Assembly: GCA_015665415.1 (NCBI GenBank)
Contig: JADFAE010000009.1
Coordinates: forward strand, 1 to 64,000
Source of the DNA: Roseobacter sp.
GTDB taxonomy: Bacteria; Pseudomonadota; Alphaproteobacteria; Rhodobacterales; Rhodobacteraceae
DNA length: 64,000 nt
Direction: 5' to 3'
In this document: positions 17,082-26,505 of the stretch, in pieces
How positions within the stretch are numbered: position 1 is the stretch's first letter
How the letters are laid out: the number at the start of each line of letters is the position of its first letter
Position numbers and translations under genes: made by a program
The notes under the pieces: generated by a model
What the model was told of the DNA's origin: nothing
The model's database searches: none
Seen by the model: the letters and a program-made list of their open reading frames with translations, nothing else

Positions 17082-18666
17082 TCCACAGCCCGGCGCAGGG
17101 GGGGCAGGCGCCTCTACCGAGCCACTTGGGGCAGAGGGTGCGCAGCGCCTGCGCGAGACCTGGCTTTTGGTGGCGACCTTTCTGGTGGCTGTGGCCGGCC
17201 TCATCTATGAGCTGATCGCGGCGACACTGTCGAGCTATCTGTTGGGCGACTCGGTGCGGCAGTTCTCCTATGTGATCGGCATCTTTTTGTCGGCCATGGG
17301 GCTGGGGGCCTGGTTGTCGCGTTTTGTGGCGCGGGCGATGTCCGGCTTTGTCTGGGCGCAGATCCTGCTGGGAATTGCGGGTGGGTTCATGGCCCCGGTG
17401 GTGTTTTTCACCTTTGCCTGGATGGAAAGTGTCACCCTGCCGCTCTATGGGTTGCTGATCCTCGTTGGCCTGTTGTCGGGCATGGAAATCCCGCTGATTG
17501 CCCGGGTGCTCAAGGAAATCGGTGCGCCGGAGTTTCGGTTCGAAAATGTCCTCAGCGTCGATTATATTGGCGCGCTTGTGGCCTCTTTGGCCTTTCCTTT
17601 GCTGATCATTCCGCATCTGGGGTTGATGCCCGCCAGCCTGACATTTGGCGCGCTCAATCTGGTGGTCGCGGGACTGTCCTTGTGGATATTCCGGCAAGAG
17701 ATCAGCCGCCTGCAGGTGGTCACCTGGGCCTTGGCGCTGTTGATCACGCTGATTGGCCTGTGGCAGGCAGAGCGTCTGGTCTCTGTCAGCGAAAGCAATC
17801 TGTTTGAGGATGACATCATCTTCAGCGAAGCCACGCCCTATCAGCAGATCACCGTGACCCGCTATCGCAACCGCACCCGGTTGTTTCTCGACTATTCGAT
17901 CCAGTTCGACAGTCTGGATGAGCACCGCTATCACGAAAGCCTGGTGCACCCGGCCATGGCACAGGCGTCGCGCCGAAAATCGGTGCTGATCCTGGGCGGC
18001 GGCGACGGGATGGCAGCGCGCGAAGTGCTGCGCTGGGCGGAGGTGGAGCAGGTGACGCTGGTAGATCTGGATCCCCGCGTGACGGAGCTGTTTCGTGACC
18101 ATGCGGATCTGTCGCAGCTCAACGCAGGCGCGCTGGGTGACCCCCGGGTTGAGATCCGCAATTTGGATGCCTGGCGCTTTGTTGAAGAGAGCGACGAGGT
18201 CTTTGATGTGATCGTGATCGATCTGCCTGACCCCAAGAACCTGGCGCTTTCCAAATTGTACAGTCGTCAGTTCTATGGTGCTTTGGTGGAGCGGCTCAGT
18301 GCGCATGGCATTATGGTGACGCAGGCTGGCTCGCCCCTATTTGCGCGCGAGGCCTTTTGGTCGATCCATGCCACGCTGCAGGCCAGCCGCAACCCGCAGG
18401 CCCCAGGCCAGGGGCTGCAGACACAGCCCTATCACGCCTATCTTCCGAGCTTTGGTGATTGGGGCTTTGTTCTGGCCACTGCGGCACCATTGGTGGAACG
18501 ACCGCTGAAACTGCCCACAGGACTGCGCTATCTGACACCAGATGTCTGGCGCGCTGCGCTGGTGTTTGATCCGCAGACGGGACCGGTGGCTGTCGAGGTC
18601 AACACTCTGCAATCGCATGCTTTGGTGGGGTATTACTTGGATGGCTGGGCGCGCTGGTTTGAGTGA
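17071..18666 (+). CDS. Membrane-fused aminopropyltransferase (spermidine synthase-like)
   Basis: About 531 aa from a TTG at 17071; a farther TTG at 17026 is also open, so the exact start is uncertain. The N-terminal half (to about residue 215) is a membrane domain of about seven helices, with AGLIYELIAATLSSYLLGDS and GLLSGMEIPLIARV. The C-terminal half is a spermidine-synthase Rossmann domain: the SAM-site VLILGGGDGMAAREVL, VTLVDLDPRVTEL, and VIVIDLPDPKN near the catalytic aspartate. The reaction would transfer an aminopropyl group from decarboxylated SAM to an amine, near the membrane. No SAM decarboxylase gene is in the window. It is the last gene of the DUF4178/DUF350 operon. Confidence 0.87.
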   Translation: MSPDPQPGAGGAGASTEPLGAEGAQRLRETWLLVATFLVAVAGLIYELIAATLSSYLLGDSVRQFSYVIGIFLSAMGLGAWLSRFVARAMSGFVWAQILLGIAGGFMAPVVFFTFAWMESVTLPLYGLLILVGLLSGMEIPLIARVLKEIGAPEFRFENVLSVDYIGALVASLAFPLLIIPHLGLMPASLTFGALNLVVAGLSLWIFRQEISRLQVVTWALALLITLIGLWQAERLVSVSESNLFEDDIIFSEATPYQQITVTRYRNRTRLFLDYSIQFDSLDEHRYHESLVHPAMAQASRRKSVLILGGGDGMAAREVLRWAEVEQVTLVDLDPRVTELFRDHADLSQLNAGALGDPRVEIRNLDAWRFVEESDEVFDVIVIDLPDPKNLALSKLYSRQFYGALVERLSAHGIMVTQAGSPLFAREAFWSIHATLQASRNPQAPGQGLQTQPYHAYLPSFGDWGFVLATAAPLVERPLKLPTGLRYLTPDVWRAALVFDPQTGPVAVEVNTLQSHALVGYYLDGWARWFE

Positions 18667-18871
18667 GCCAGCGCGAAGGTGCCCAAAAATTGACCGCCGC
18701 AGTGCGGAGGTTATTGGAAGAGCCGTTTCCCCCAGAAAGGTGAGCAACTCTGCCTGAGAGATGCGACGGTCTTTGGGGTGTTTTGATCAAATCTTGCACG
18801 AGGTTGCTGAGTTGAGATAGGACTGACGCAACCGAGCACCTAGGCTCCTCCACAATTGATTAGGATGCAGC

Positions 18872-19990
18872 ATGACCCCACTTTCTGGCCTCAAGGTTGT
18901 TGAACTGGCTCGCATTCTGGCAGGGCCTTGGATTGGCCAGTCGCTGGCAGATCTGGGCGCTGAGGTCACCAAGGTCGAAAGCCCGGAGGGCGATGACACC
19001 CGGCGTTGGGGTCCTCCGTTCATTGAGCGTGACGGCGACAAGACGGCGGCCTACTACTATGCGGCCAACCGCGGAAAAAGCTGTGTCACCGCCGATTTTC
19101 GCACCGAGGCGGGGCGCGAAACAGTGCTGGAGCTGATCCGCGACGCCGACATCGTGATCGAGAATTTCAAGGTTGGTGGGCTGGCCAAATACGGGCTCGA
19201 CTATGCCAGTCTGGCAGCGATCAACCCACGCCTGATCTATTGCTCGGTCACTGGTTTTGGTCAGGATGGGCCCTATGCCAAACGGGCAGGCTATGACTTC
19301 TTGCTGCAGGGCATGTCCGGGCTGATGTCGATCACCGGCGATCCTGAAGGGCAGCCGCAAAAGGTCGGCGTTGCGATCACCGATGTGGTGACCGGTCTCT
19401 ATGGCACCATTGGCATTCTGGCGGCGGTAGAACAGCGCCACAGCACCGGGCGCGGCCAGCATATCGACATGTCCCTGCTGGACTGTGCCACTGCCGTGTT
19501 GGCCAATCAGGCGATGAACTATCTGGCCACCGGCAACAGCCCGACGCGGCTGGGCAATGAACACCCCAATATTGCGCCCTATCAGGTGATGGCGGTACAG
19601 GACGGCCATGTCATTCTGGCGGTGGGCAATGATGGCCAGTTTCAGCGGCTCTGTGATGTGCTTGGGCTGGAAGGCGTCAAAGCGGATGCGCGCTTTGCCT
19701 CAAATCAGCTGCGGGTTGCCAATCGGGGGGCGCTAACCACGCTGCTGGAGGCGGTTGTGGCGGGCTGGAGCCAAGAGACACTGTTGGCGGCGCTTGAGGC
19801 CGCTACCGTGCCCGCCGGGCCGATCAATACGGTGGGGCAGGCCTTTGAAGATACACAGATCCAGCATCGCGGTATGCAGATTTCACCAGAAGAGGTGCCG
19901 GGCGTGCGTGGTCCTTGGGTCTTTTCCGATGCCGATTTGGCGCTGGAGAAATCTGCGCCGATCCTGCCCAAGCCCACTGGCGCGGATTAA
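18872..19990 (+). CDS. CaiB/BaiF family CoA-transferase
   Basis: 372 aa, class III CoA-transferase fold. It begins PLSGLKVVELARILAGPWIG, followed by ADLGAEVTKVE and ANRGKSCVTADFR. The catalytic aspartate is probably Asp171 in AITDVVTGLYG, with GRGQHIDMSLLD after it. The C-terminal small domain has VPAGPINTVGQAFED. Such enzymes move CoA between carboxylic acids; the acyl substrate cannot be told. The gene stands alone on the plus strand and ends 4 bp inside the end of the convergent HTH regulator. Confidence 0.9.
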   Translation: MTPLSGLKVVELARILAGPWIGQSLADLGAEVTKVESPEGDDTRRWGPPFIERDGDKTAAYYYAANRGKSCVTADFRTEAGRETVLELIRDADIVIENFKVGGLAKYGLDYASLAAINPRLIYCSVTGFGQDGPYAKRAGYDFLLQGMSGLMSITGDPEGQPQKVGVAITDVVTGLYGTIGILAAVEQRHSTGRGQHIDMSLLDCATAVLANQAMNYLATGNSPTRLGNEHPNIAPYQVMAVQDGHVILAVGNDGQFQRLCDVLGLEGVKADARFASNQLRVANRGALTTLLEAVVAGWSQETLLAALEAATVPAGPINTVGQAFEDTQIQHRGMQISPEEVPGVRGPWVFSDADLALEKSAPILPKPTGAD

Positions 19991-20778
19991 GGCTCCATGT
20001 CGGAAATGCTGACCGGCGGTTGATCCCCCAAAAGGCGTCGAATTTTTGGGTCCAGCTTTGGGCTGTTTTCAGGGTAGGCCCCGGTCAGCGCCAGGGCGTC
20101 GCGGGCGGGGATGCGTTCGGCGATGCGCACCCAAACGATGCGAGTGGAAAAGGGCTGCTGGTCAGGGCGCGCCGCGATCCCAAGGCTGAGCCCCTGCAGG
20201 TAAGAGATCTGTTGCGGATGTTTGGGCATCAACACGGTCTCTGATAAAAACCCACCCGGCCGGCGCGGCGTTTCATACATGCACAGCCGATTGCCGCGAA
20301 AGGCGGCCAGCCCGTGATAGCGCCCATGTTGGTGGATGCTGCCATCTTCAGATCTGGCGCGTTCAAAACTGTGAGTCACCACCTGGCCACCGTCGGCGCG
20401 CAATTGGATCAGACTGCGCAGGATCTGGCCGGGCCAGGTCGGAGTGCGATAGTAGCTGTGATAGACCCCCAAAAAGCGACGCAGCGGGCGGGCCTGATCC
20501 TGAAACAGCGCCCCCAACCCGGCAAGGGCCGGGGCTTGTGTGAGTTTTTGCGGCGGGCTTTGGCGGGCGCAGAACGCCGCATGCGGGGCCAAGAGCTCAG
20601 CCTCCGTGAGGTCAAAGTAGCGCGCAATCCGCCGCAGAATATGGGCCGAGGGCGCGCCGCTGCCATTGAGGTAGCGGTTGAACTGTTGGCGGTTGATCTC
20701 CAGACCTCTGCAGGTCTGGGCAATGGGGCCGGCCTCTGCGCACAGCCAGCGCAGGTTCTGGGAAAAGTCGCTTTGCAT
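19987..20778 (-). CDS. HTH (XRE-type) transcriptional regulator
   Basis: 263 aa from the ATG at 20778 (MQSDFSQNLRWLC); an upstream in-frame ATG at 20832 is possible. The N-terminal helix-turn-helix lies at about residues 25-62 (LEINRQQFNRYLNGSGAPS, then ILRRIARYFDLTEAELL). The rest (about 90-250) has a beta-rich look, with GVYHSYYRTPTWPGQILRSL and YHGLAAFRGNRLCMYE, and may bind a ligand. It is divergent from the CocE-type hydrolase, 130 bp apart, and may regulate it. Not a family I can name further. Confidence 0.78.
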   Translation of the reverse strand: MQSDFSQNLRWLCAEAGPIAQTCRGLEINRQQFNRYLNGSGAPSAHILRRIARYFDLTEAELLAPHAAFCARQSPPQKLTQAPALAGLGALFQDQARPLRRFLGVYHSYYRTPTWPGQILRSLIQLRADGGQVVTHSFERARSEDGSIHQHGRYHGLAAFRGNRLCMYETPRRPGGFLSETVLMPKHPQQISYLQGLSLGIAARPDQQPFSTRIVWVRIAERIPARDALALTGAYPENSPKLDPKIRRLLGDQPPVSISDMEP

Positions 20779-20908
20779 CAGGGCCTCCGTTTGGGCTGTA
20801 CTCAAACTGCTTACATTCGCGAAGGTTTGCACACAATCGCTCTATTCTCTTTGACCTCTGCCTGGGTCACCCTGTGCAAAACCACGAACCCGAACAAAGG
20901 TCCCTTAG

Positions 20909-22894
20909 ATGCCGCTTGCCTATGATCTGATTGAAACCACCTGGATCCCGCTGCCGGATGGCCGCCGTCTGGCCGCCCGCATGTGGCTGCCACAGGTCGA
21001 AAGGGCCGTGCCTGCCATCCTGGAGTATCTGCCGTATCGCAAGGGCGATGGCACTGCGCCGCGTGATGAGACCACCCATACTGTCTTTGCGGGCGAAGGC
21101 TATGCCTGCATCCGGGTCGACATTGCCGGGACCGGTGACAGTGAGGGGGTGTTTGACGACGAATATTCCGAACAGGAACTCAGCGACGGCGAGGCCGTCC
21201 TGGCCTGGATCGCAGCGCAGGACTGGTGTGACGGAAGTATTGGCATGATCGGGATTTCCTGGGGCGGTTTCAACGGCTTGCAATTGGCCTACCGGCAACC
21301 CGAGGCGCTCAAGGCGGTGGTTTCGGTAGCCTCGACCACCGATCGTTACGCGGATGATATTCACTACATGGGCGGCTGCCTGCTGAGCGACAATGCCAAT
21401 TGGGGGAGCCAGATGTTTGCCTATCAGTCGCGTCCCTCGGATCCGGAAAACCGCCCCAATTGGCGGCAGGACTGGATCAAGCGGATGGAAGAAATGCCCT
21501 TTATGGCGGCTGACTGGCTGCGCCATCAGACCCGGGATGAGCAGTGGAAACATGGCTCTGTCTGCGAGGATTGGTCGGCGATCCGCGCGCCGGTGCTGGC
21601 CATCACTGGCTGGGCCGATGCCTATGTCAACGCGCCGCCGCAATTGGCCGCCAATCTCAAAGTCCCGGCAAAGGCGCTCATTGGCCCCTGGGAGCACCGC
21701 TATGCCCATATTGCCAAGCTGGACCCGGCAGATTTTCACGGCGAGGTGTTGGGCTGGTTTGGTAAATGGCTCAAGGGTGAGGACACAGGCGCTGAGGCGC
21801 TGCCGGATTATCGCACCTTTATGCAGGAGCATTTCAACCCGAGCCTGCAGAACAAGCCGCGTCAGGGTCGTTGGGTGGCCGAAGCAAATTGGCCCTCGCC
21901 CAATGTGCAGGATCGGGTGATGTACCTGGGGCCGGAGGCACTGGAGGATGCGCCAACCTCGGGGCAGCGCAGTGTCAGCAACCCGGCCACACTGGGACAG
22001 GCAAGCGGATATTTCTGCGCCGGTATGCGCTTTGACAATGAGCTGCCCGGGGATCAGGCTGCGGATGACGCTTTGGCCAGTTGTTTTGACACTGCGCCTT
22101 TGGCTCAGCCGCTGGAAATCCTGGGCCGTGCACGCCTGCGGGTTGCCTTTTCTGTTGATCGGCCTGTGGCGCAACTGGTGGCGCGTCTCTGCGATGTCTC
22201 CCCTGAGGGCGTCTCTCAACGGATCAGCTTCCGGCCTTTGAACCTGACCCATCGCGACAGTCATGAAACCCCTGAACTGCTGGTGCCAGGGCAGCGCTAT
22301 GAGGCGGAGATTGCGCTGAACGAATGCGCGCATCATCTGCGGGTGGGGCATCAATTGCGGCTGGCGCTTTCAACCTCATACTGGCCCATCGTCTGGCCCG
22401 CACCTGAGGCGGCAGAGGTGACGCTGCACCTTGAGGGCTGCAGCTTGACCCTGCCGGAACGCCGCGTTGCGCAGGAAATTGCGCCCCAAAATCCCGGCGC
22501 GCCGCATCCCTATCCGACGCTGCAATCCGAGCAGTTGCGCGCACCAAGCGGGAGGTCAGAGACCAGGACCCTGCCAGATGGGACCTTGGTGCTGGATACC
22601 TTTGACGACTACGGCAAGGCGGTGGACCCGTATCACGGAATGACTGTGGGCAGCCATGTCTCCATGCATTACGCGATTCATCCTGATGATCCGGCCTCTG
22701 CCAGTTTTGCCAGCGACTGGCAGTTCACCTTTCAGCGCGGCGATTGGCAGGTGCAGATCGATACCGAAAACAAGGTGACCTGTGATGCGAGAGAGTTTCA
22801 CCTCTGGCGTCGGGTGACGGCGCGCGAGGGGGCAGCGGGAGCAGAGGTTCTGGTCAAGGAATGGAGCGAGAGCATCCCGCGCGGCTTTCTCTGA
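20909..22894 (+). CDS. CocE/NonD family alpha/beta hydrolase
   Basis: 661 aa, serine hydrolase of the S15/CocE type. The nucleophile elbow GISWGG puts the serine at Ser117; the aspartate is likely in ITGWADAYVN and the histidine in GPWEHRYAH. The C-terminal jelly-roll domain (from about 400, with PLEILGRARLRVAFSVDRP and HLRVGHQLRLALSTS) is the usual X-Pro dipeptidyl-peptidase C-terminal module. Members cleave esters or acyl-dipeptides. There is no signal peptide, so it is cytosolic. The substrate is unknown. Confidence 0.9.
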   Translation: MPLAYDLIETTWIPLPDGRRLAARMWLPQVERAVPAILEYLPYRKGDGTAPRDETTHTVFAGEGYACIRVDIAGTGDSEGVFDDEYSEQELSDGEAVLAWIAAQDWCDGSIGMIGISWGGFNGLQLAYRQPEALKAVVSVASTTDRYADDIHYMGGCLLSDNANWGSQMFAYQSRPSDPENRPNWRQDWIKRMEEMPFMAADWLRHQTRDEQWKHGSVCEDWSAIRAPVLAITGWADAYVNAPPQLAANLKVPAKALIGPWEHRYAHIAKLDPADFHGEVLGWFGKWLKGEDTGAEALPDYRTFMQEHFNPSLQNKPRQGRWVAEANWPSPNVQDRVMYLGPEALEDAPTSGQRSVSNPATLGQASGYFCAGMRFDNELPGDQAADDALASCFDTAPLAQPLEILGRARLRVAFSVDRPVAQLVARLCDVSPEGVSQRISFRPLNLTHRDSHETPELLVPGQRYEAEIALNECAHHLRVGHQLRLALSTSYWPIVWPAPEAAEVTLHLEGCSLTLPERRVAQEIAPQNPGAPHPYPTLQSEQLRAPSGRSETRTLPDGTLVLDTFDDYGKAVDPYHGMTVGSHVSMHYAIHPDDPASASFASDWQFTFQRGDWQVQIDTENKVTCDAREFHLWRRVTAREGAAGAEVLVKEWSESIPRGFL

Positions 22895-22955
22895 GATTTG
22901 CTGCGGGGGCAGGTGATCTGGCCTGTCCTCGCAACGTGTTGGTCTACGGGTGGCT

Positions 22956-23807
22956 TTAGAAATCGAGGCCCAGATCCAGGGTTTGCGCCGAATGGGTCAG
23001 CGCCCCAGAGGAGATATAGTCCACACCGGTGGCGGAGACCTCAGCGATGCGGTTCAGTTTCATGTTGCCCGAGGCTTCGGTCACCAGCTGCCCCCTGGCC
23101 ATTTCAACGGCGCGGGTCAGGTCTGGCGTGCTCATATTGTCGAGCAAAACCACATCGGCGCCGCCGACCTGCAGAACCTGTTCCAGCTGCGCCAGGGTGT
23201 CGACCTCGATCTCGACCTTCATCATATGGCTGACGCTGGCCTTGGCGGCCTCCAGCACGGCGCGGACCCCGCCGGCGGCCGCGATGTGATTGTCCTTGAT
23301 CAGGATGGCATCTGACAGGCCAAAGCGATGGTTTGATCCGCCACCATGAATCACCGCCTGTTTTTCGACCATGCGCAGCCCCGGTGTGGTCTTGCGCGTG
23401 CAGGTGATGCGGGTCTTGGTGCCCTTGGTCTCAGCCACAAAACCAGCGGTGAGGCTGGCAATGCCCGACAACCGGCCGGCAAAGTTCAGCGCCACACGTT
23501 CGCCTGACAGGATCGCGGCGGCGGGCCCCTCGATGGTCATCAGCAGGTCGCCTGGGGCACAGGGGGATCCATCCGGGATCAGGATTTCAACCTGCAGGCT
23601 GGGATCGACCAGATGAAAGGCAATCCGTGCGATCTGCATGCCGGACGCAATCCCGGCCTCGCGCGCATTCAGTCGCGCCGAATACCGTGCTTCAGGGGGG
23701 ATCACGGCGCGGGTGGTAATGTCCCCGTTCTGACCCAGGTCTTCGTGCAGGGCGGCACGCACCAGGGGTTCCAGCAGCAGATCGGGCAGGGGGGCGTTGA
23801 GGATCAT
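22956..23807 (-). CDS. nadC: Nicotinate-nucleotide pyrophosphorylase (carboxylating)
   Basis: 283 aa. It converts quinolinate and PRPP to nicotinate mononucleotide, the third step of de novo NAD synthesis. Family features: ALHEDLGQNGDITTRAV near the start, ERVALNFAGRLSGIAS, TCTRKTTPGLR, KQAVIHGGGSNHRFGLSDAILIKDNH (in fragments), the EVDTLAQLEQVL strand, and the late SGNMKLNRIAEVSATGVDYISSG region. Its start overlaps the nadB stop by 4 bp. It is the last gene of nadA-nadB-nadC. Confidence 0.96.
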   Translation of the reverse strand: MILNAPLPDLLLEPLVRAALHEDLGQNGDITTRAVIPPEARYSARLNAREAGIASGMQIARIAFHLVDPSLQVEILIPDGSPCAPGDLLMTIEGPAAAILSGERVALNFAGRLSGIASLTAGFVAETKGTKTRITCTRKTTPGLRMVEKQAVIHGGGSNHRFGLSDAILIKDNHIAAAGGVRAVLEAAKASVSHMMKVEIEVDTLAQLEQVLQVGGADVVLLDNMSTPDLTRAVEMARGQLVTEASGNMKLNRIAEVSATGVDYISSGALTHSAQTLDLGLDF

Positions 23808-25414
23808 GATGGAGCCTTTTCGGTATCAGAAACGGATTGGGAGCGGATCTCATGCGCTTGGGCCAGGGTTACGTGGCTGCGCTGGGCCTGGGCAGGATCA
23901 GCATCTGGGAAATCATCACGGAAATGGCCGCCCCGGCTCTCGCGGCGTTGCAGGGCGCAGGCAGCAATCAGCGTCGCGGTTGCGCACATGTTGAGAAAGG
24001 CCTCGTCGTCGCCATGCAGCGCTTCCAGCTCCGCCAGCGTGGCCAGTGCTGTTTTTAGTCCGGACTGGTTGCGGCGCATGCCAACATGGGCGGTCATGCA
24101 TTGGCGTAGCTTTTGCACCGCTTCAGGGTCCATCTCTTGACCGCCTTCGGCAAATATAGGGCGCAATTGCGGTGACGGGGCTGCCCCCGGTGCGGGCAGG
24201 GTTTCAGCGATATCCTCGGCGGCGCGGCGGGCATAGACTAGGGCTTCGAGCAGGCCATTGGAGGCCAGACGGTTGGCCCCGTGCAACCCGGTCGAGGCGG
24301 CCTCGCCGCTGACCCAGAGGCGGGAGAGACTGGCGCGACCGTTCAGATCGGTTTCGATGCCTCCCATGTGGTAATGCGCTGCCACGGCCACGGGTATAGG
24401 GTCTGCCACCGGATCGATCCCGGCCCGCGCACAGGTCTCGGCCAGGGCTGGAAAGCGTGTCAGCACCTGGGGCCCGAGAGCTGAACGGGTGTCGAGCATC
24501 GGGCGGCGTCCGGCCTGGGTCTCGGCAAAGATGCCACGGGCGACCACATCGCGCGGGGCCAGCTCACCATCGGGGTGTTGATCTAGCATGAAACGCTGGC
24601 CGTCGGAATTGATCAGGGTGGCGCCTTCGCCGCGCAGGGCTTCGGTGGCCAGAGGGGCAGGGTCTTCACCACAATCCACCGCGGTGGGGTGAAACTGGAC
24701 AAATTCAGCATCGGCAATGCGGGCCCCGGCGCGGGCCGCCAGGCCAATGACCTGGCCGCGAATGCGGGGCGGGTTGGTGGTATGGGCAAAGAGCCCACCA
24801 GAGCCGCCGCCGGCCAGCAATACCGCGGGTGCGGTGATTTGCAGAGGGGCAGACAGTGGCACCGTGCGCCGGATCCAGATGCCGGTGACGGTATTGTCTG
24901 TGGTTTCCAGCCGCAGCGCTTCTGTGCCTTCCAGAACCTGGATCGAGGGGGTGGCGCGGACCCGCTCTATCAGGCTTTCCATGATCTGATGACCGGCCTG
25001 ATCGCCTTTGACCCGCACCACGCGGGCGGTGGAATGGGCGGCTTCGCGGCTCATCACGTAGTTGCCTGCTGCGTCGCGATCAAAGGGTGCACCCAGAGCT
25101 GTGAGATCCAGAATATGATCGCGGGCCATGCGGGTGACCATCTCGGCCACCTCTGGGTCGACGGTGCCGGCCCCGGCGGCCCTGGTGTCGGCGGCATGGG
25201 CTGCGGCACTGTCGCTTTGGGCCATTGCAGCAGCCACTCCGCCCTGGGCCCAGGCCGAGCTGGCCCCCCGTCCCAGGGTCTCTGGCGAGATCATCAGCAC
25301 TGGACGTGGAGCCAGCTCCAGCGCGGCATAAAGCGCAGCCAGACCGGCGCCGACAATCACGATACGATCGGTGGTCAGGGGCTGGGGCAATGCGGGGCCT
25401 CCGGGATCAGCCAA
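23804..25414 (-). CDS. nadB: L-aspartate oxidase
   Basis: 536 aa flavoprotein, cytosolic. It oxidises L-aspartate to iminoaspartate for quinolinate synthesis. The FAD-binding dinucleotide fold is at the start (IVIVGAGLAALYAALEL), followed by SSAWAQGGVAAA, the active-site region EFVQFHPTAVD, EALRGEGATLINSDGQRFM, and HYHMGGIETDLNGR. The C-terminal helical domain is normal. Operon position between nadA (38-bp gap) and nadC. Confidence 0.96.
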   Translation of the reverse strand: MADPGGPALPQPLTTDRIVIVGAGLAALYAALELAPRPVLMISPETLGRGASSAWAQGGVAAAMAQSDSAAAHAADTRAAGAGTVDPEVAEMVTRMARDHILDLTALGAPFDRDAAGNYVMSREAAHSTARVVRVKGDQAGHQIMESLIERVRATPSIQVLEGTEALRLETTDNTVTGIWIRRTVPLSAPLQITAPAVLLAGGGSGGLFAHTTNPPRIRGQVIGLAARAGARIADAEFVQFHPTAVDCGEDPAPLATEALRGEGATLINSDGQRFMLDQHPDGELAPRDVVARGIFAETQAGRRPMLDTRSALGPQVLTRFPALAETCARAGIDPVADPIPVAVAAHYHMGGIETDLNGRASLSRLWVSGEAASTGLHGANRLASNGLLEALVYARRAAEDIAETLPAPGAAPSPQLRPIFAEGGQEMDPEAVQKLRQCMTAHVGMRRNQSGLKTALATLAELEALHGDDEAFLNMCATATLIAACALQRRESRGGHFRDDFPDADPAQAQRSHVTLAQAHEIRSQSVSDTEKAPS

Positions 25415-25452
25415 TACTCTGGGCTCAGACCCCTGCGGGCCCGGGCCTTTCT

Positions 25453-26505
25453 TTAGACACCGAGCTTCTGGGACAGATCAATCATCCGCTGAACTGCGAC
25501 ACGGGCCTTGTCGGCAACGGCTGGGTCGACCTCGACCGGTTCTGACATGGTATGCAGCGACCAGAGAATTTTCTCCAGCGTGATCATCTTCATGTAGGGG
25601 CACATGTTGCAGGGGCCAACAAAATCCACCTCGGGCAGGCTGTCAGAGATGTTCGAGGCCATCGAACATTCGGTGATCAGCAGTGCCTTTTCCGGCTTTT
25701 CATCGGTGACATATTTGATGATGCCACTGGTGGAGCCTGAGTAATCGGCCTCGGCGACCACATCCGGCGGGCATTCGGGGTGGGCAATCAACCGGGTGCC
25801 GGGGTTCCACTCGCGGAAATCGCGCAAGTCCTTGGCGCTGTATTGCTCATGCACGATGCAGGAGCCTTCCCACCAGACAACTTTCTTATGCGGTACGTCC
25901 TTGGCCACGTTCTGTGCCAGATATTGATCCGGCGTCATGATCACCGTGTCGCTCTCCATGGCGCTTACGATCTGGGCCGCATTGGAGGAGGTGCAGCAGA
26001 TATCGGAGGCGGCCTTTACCTCGGCGGTGGTGTTCACATAGGTGACAACCGGCGCACCGGGATAGCGGCGGCGCATCTCTTCGACGCCTTCGGCGGTGAT
26101 GCTTTCGGCCAGCGAACAGCCGGCCTCCATGTCAGGGATCAGCACGGTTTTGTCCGGGCTGAGGATCTTGGAGGTCTCGGCCATGAAATGCACGCCGCAT
26201 TGCACGATGACATCGGCCTCGACGCGGGTGGCTTCGATGGCGAGCTGCAGGCTGTCGCCCACCACATCGGAGATCCCGTGGTAGATCTCGGGCGTCATGT
26301 AGTTATGCGCCAGAATAACGGCGTTGCGCTCTTTCTTGAGCTTTTGGATTGCGGCCACATAGGGCGCATGCAGAGCCCAATCCATTGGCGAGACCACACG
26401 CTCCATACGGGCATAGGTTGCGGCCATGTCCTGGGCCAGGTCCGGATTGGGGGCCAGGTCGTAAGTGGTGGCAAGTTGATCGCGCATCGTCTGCAGATCG
26501 AACAT
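25453..26505 (-). CDS. nadA: Quinolinate synthase
   Basis: 350 aa. It condenses iminoaspartate with dihydroxyacetone phosphate to quinolinate using an oxygen-sensitive [4Fe-4S] cluster. The three ligand cysteines are likely in VQCGVHFMAETSK, in the SDICCTSSNA region and in GPCNMCPYMKMITL. Other family motifs: ILAHNYMTPEIYHGISDVVGDS (in parts) and WEGSCIVHEQYS. It is the first gene of nadABC. Any regulator site would be in the 427-bp region upstream. Confidence 0.96.
   Translation of the reverse strand: MFDLQTMRDQLATTYDLAPNPDLAQDMAATYARMERVVSPMDWALHAPYVAAIQKLKKERNAVILAHNYMTPEIYHGISDVVGDSLQLAIEATRVEADVIVQCGVHFMAETSKILSPDKTVLIPDMEAGCSLAESITAEGVEEMRRRYPGAPVVTYVNTTAEVKAASDICCTSSNAAQIVSAMESDTVIMTPDQYLAQNVAKDVPHKKVVWWEGSCIVHEQYSAKDLRDFREWNPGTRLIAHPECPPDVVAEADYSGSTSGIIKYVTDEKPEKALLITECSMASNISDSLPEVDFVGPCNMCPYMKMITLEKILWSLHTMSEPVEVDPAVADKARVAVQRMIDLSQKLGV

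Noticed and set aside
17068-18306. 412-codon minus-strand open frame
   Set aside because: Antisense to the membrane aminopropyltransferase; no recognisable domain.
20867-22354. 495-codon minus-strand open frame
   Set aside because: Antisense to the CocE-type hydrolase with its clear catalytic triad.
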